NCBI GenBank assembly: GCA_031276475.1 | Contig: JAISMZ010000017.1 | Coordinates: 1 to 6,762, forward strand | Direction: 5' to 3' | Source of the DNA: Coriobacteriales bacterium | GTDB taxonomy: Bacteria > Actinomycetota > Coriobacteriia > Coriobacteriales > UBA8131 | DNA: 6,762 nt | Shown: in pieces, positions 5,403 to 6,762 of the stretch | How positions within the stretch are numbered: position 1 is the first letter of the stretch | Layout: every line of letters begins with the position of its first letter | Translations under genes and position numbers: made by a program | The notes under the pieces: model-generated | The model's input: only the letters and a program-made list of their open reading frames with translations | Told to the model about the DNA's origin: nothing | The model's database searches: none

Positions 5403-6168
5403 AAAACAACAGTCCCCATACTACCAGTGCGGCAGCGGCGATAAGGCTCGCAACCAGGCTGCTGGCGGCGAGTCGCCCGCCTGCCAGGCGGGTGCGGTTG
5501 CGGCCATCGTAGCAGCGCGACTCCATGGCGGTGGCCAGGGCATCGGCGCGGCGGAAGAGCCCCACGAACAACGGCACCAGCACCGGCTGAAAGGCCCGCA
5601 GCCGCGCGATAGGGCCACCTTCACCAAAGCGCATGCCGCGGGCCGCCAGGGCAAATATCACCTTCTCGGCCTCCTCGGCGGTCAGCGGGATGAAACGCAG
5701 TGCAATGGAGAAGACCATGGCGATATCCTCAACCGGAACACGCAGGGCGCGCAGCGGACGCAGCAGCGAGGCCACGGCGTCGGAGACACCCACAAGGGGG
5801 CTGGTCAGGGTGAGCAGCGTGGTAGAGCCGACCAGCGCGACGATCCGCAGCGCAAAGTAGAGGCCGGCAAGCGCTCCGTCCGGCGAAAAGCCAAAGGCCG
5901 GCACCAGGGTGAAGGCATGGCCGACAAAGGTGAAGGCAAGGATCACCAGCACCGGCAGCAGGCCGCGCGCCAGCCGCCGCAGCGGCACCCTGGCCGAGGC
6001 CGACGCGCCCAACAACAACGCCAGGCAGACGAGAAGTCCCAGCCAGCTGCTGGCGGTAAACACCGCAAAGACGTAAGCCGCCGCCAGCAACAGCTTGACC
6101 CGCGCGTCCAGACGGTGCAGCCAGCTGTTACCGGGAAGGTAGTTGGAGAAGGGCGTGGCGAGGCGCAT
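5401..6168 (-). CDS. ecfT: ECF transporter transmembrane subunit EcfT
   Basis: EcfT is the integral membrane scaffold that joins the two cytoplasmic ATPases to a substrate-binding S component in energy-coupling-factor importers of vitamins or metal ions. The 255-residue protein has the usual hydrophobic segments: about 25-38, 41-57, 69-90, 100-122 and a C-terminal one at about 234-254. The start has the family look (NSWLHRLDARVKLLL). The two cytoplasmic coupling-helix motifs are present: ALAARGM (173-179) and AMESRCY (214-220). The second has Ser-Arg-Cys where Ala-Arg-Gly is common, keeping the Arg. The ATG at 6168 is chosen because it follows the ecfA stop with a single base between (TGA-G-ATG) and has an AGGG-type site upstream; a GTG at 6207 would overlap ecfA. 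The S component is not in the window, so the substrate is unknown. Confidence 0.93.
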   Translation of the reverse strand: MRLATPFSNYLPGNSWLHRLDARVKLLLAAAYVFAVFTASSWLGLLVCLALLLGASASARVPLRRLARGLLPVLVILAFTFVGHAFTLVPAFGFSPDGALAGLYFALRIVALVGSTTLLTLTSPLVGVSDAVASLLRPLRALRVPVEDIAMVFSIALRFIPLTAEEAEKVIFALAARGMRFGEGGPIARLRAFQPVLVPLFVGLFRRADALATAMESRCYDGRNRTRLAGGRLAASSLVASLIAAAALVVWGLLF

Positions 6169-6169
6169 C

Positions 6170-6762
6170 TCAACCACCCTGGGCTTGCGCTTTGCCAGCA
6201 GCGCCACCTGCCGTGGCGTCGGATCCCGAGGCGGGCCGGTTAGAGGACGGTGTACCGTGACTCGATTGGCAGCTGCCTGGGCTCCCTGGGCTCACCAGGC
6301 TGACCAGCGCGTCCACCCAGGGCTCAAACAGCGCTCGGTCGTGCGAGGTGACCAAAACGGTCGTCCCGGCGTCGGCAACGTCGCGGATCAGACGCATCAG
6401 CTGCTCGCGGGCGCGGGCGTCGAGCCCTGCGGTCGGCTCGTCCAAAAGCAGCAGTCGCGGCCGCATTGCCAAAACACCGGCGATTGCCACACGGCGCGCC
6501 TCTCCCCCACTGAGGGTAAACGGCGAACGTTGAGAATATTCGGCAAACGGCAGGCCAACGCGCGCGAGTGCCTCGGCAACCAAGATCTGCAGCTCGCTCT
6601 TTTCGCGCGCCAAGCCGAGCCTGCGCGGTCCAAAGGCAACGTCCTCAAAAACGCTGGCGCCAAAGAGCTGGTTCTCGGGACTCTGAAAGGCCAGGGCGAC
6701 CAGGCCGGGTTGGGGCTTTACCGGACTGCCCGTCGCGTCTGTTATGCGCACCTGTCCCGCCG
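6170..6762 (-). CDS. ecfA: ECF transporter ATPase EcfA (3' 197 codons; start outside the window)
   Basis: This is a cytoplasmic ABC ATPase that powers the ECF importer with EcfT. The frame is open to the right edge; the Walker A loop and first strands lie outside. Visible are the Q-loop FQSPENQLFG with VFEDVAFGPRRLG, a hallmark of EcfA rather than other ABC proteins. They are followed by the signature TLSGGEARRVAIAG, Walker B LLLLDEPTAGLD with catalytic Glu, and the switch His in VLVTSHD. The signature is followed by Ala where Gln is common. After VDALVSL the protein ends in about 40 residues rich in Ser, Gly, Ala and Pro, in place of the usual short C-terminal part. It cannot be decided here whether this is EcfA1, EcfA2 or the second half of a fused pair. 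The stop is coupled to the ecfT start. Confidence 0.92.
   Translation of the reverse strand, partial: AGQVRITDATGSPVKPQPGLVALAFQSPENQLFGASVFEDVAFGPRRLGLAREKSELQILVAEALARVGLPFAEYSQRSPFTLSGGEARRVAIAGVLAMRPRLLLLDEPTAGLDARAREQLMRLIRDVADAGTTVLVTSHDRALFEPWVDALVSLVSPGSPGSCQSSHGTPSSNRPASGSDATAGGAAGKAQAQGG

Noticed and set aside
6169..6207. Upstream GTG start for ecfT at 6207
   Set aside because: It would overlap ecfA by 38 bp. ATG 6168, one base after the ecfA stop, fits both coupling and the family length.
5266..6243. Long plus-strand frame of about 325 codons
   Set aside because: It is the antisense of ecfT. Its product is Gln/Arg/Gly-rich without motifs, as expected for the complement of a GC-rich membrane protein gene.

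Overview
All recognisable genes lie on the minus strand, so transcription runs from high to low coordinates. The right half (about 3620-6762) is GC-rich with strong Shine-Dalgarno sites. It holds the end of an ECF-transporter ATPase gene (ecfA), the transmembrane subunit gene ecfT and purH, packed head to tail like an operon. The GC-rich core, the ECF module and the multicopy orphan AAA ATPases suggest a high-GC Gram-positive bacterium, most likely an actinobacterium of the Coriobacteriia type (Olsenella/Atopobium/Collinsella-like). That placement is an inference from style, not from a marker gene.

The left half (1-3618) is accessory DNA downstream of purH. In transcription order it contains: (i) a 31-bp remnant of the 3' end of a DUF4143-type ATPase gene with its 3' flank; (ii) the C-terminal half of a different AAA ATPase (2939-3499), whose nucleotide-binding half is missing; (iii) a 58-bp leader repeat with a 20-bp-arm palindrome (2875-2932); (iv) a second copy of the last 58 bp of purH and its downstream bases (2815-2872); (v) three 15-bp repeats spaced exactly 33 bp apart; (vi) a full-length AAA/DUF4143 ATPase gene (1256-2608) in visibly AT-richer DNA; (vii) a second copy of the leader repeat (1047-1104); and (viii) the first 334 codons of another AAA/DUF4143 ATPase, running off the left edge.

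The most striking structure is that one ordered series occurs twice: purH tail, DUF4143 ATPase 3' end, its 3' flank with an AAAGTGAAATG motif, then the palindromic leader. The novel joint between the units is at 2873-2875. This looks like a tandem segmental duplication, followed by deletions and by loss or gain of ATPase genes. An alternative is decay of an element that used the purH 3' end as its attachment site. The purH copy still attached to the gene is intact, so purine synthesis should be unaffected.

Functionally, EcfA and EcfT form the energising module of a vitamin or metal-ion ECF importer, and PurH performs the last two steps of IMP synthesis. The roles of the ATPases are unknown. 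DUF4143 proteins combine a P-loop ATPase with a PD-(D/E)XK-like domain, and the repeats next to them here could be regulatory sites or recombination substrates.
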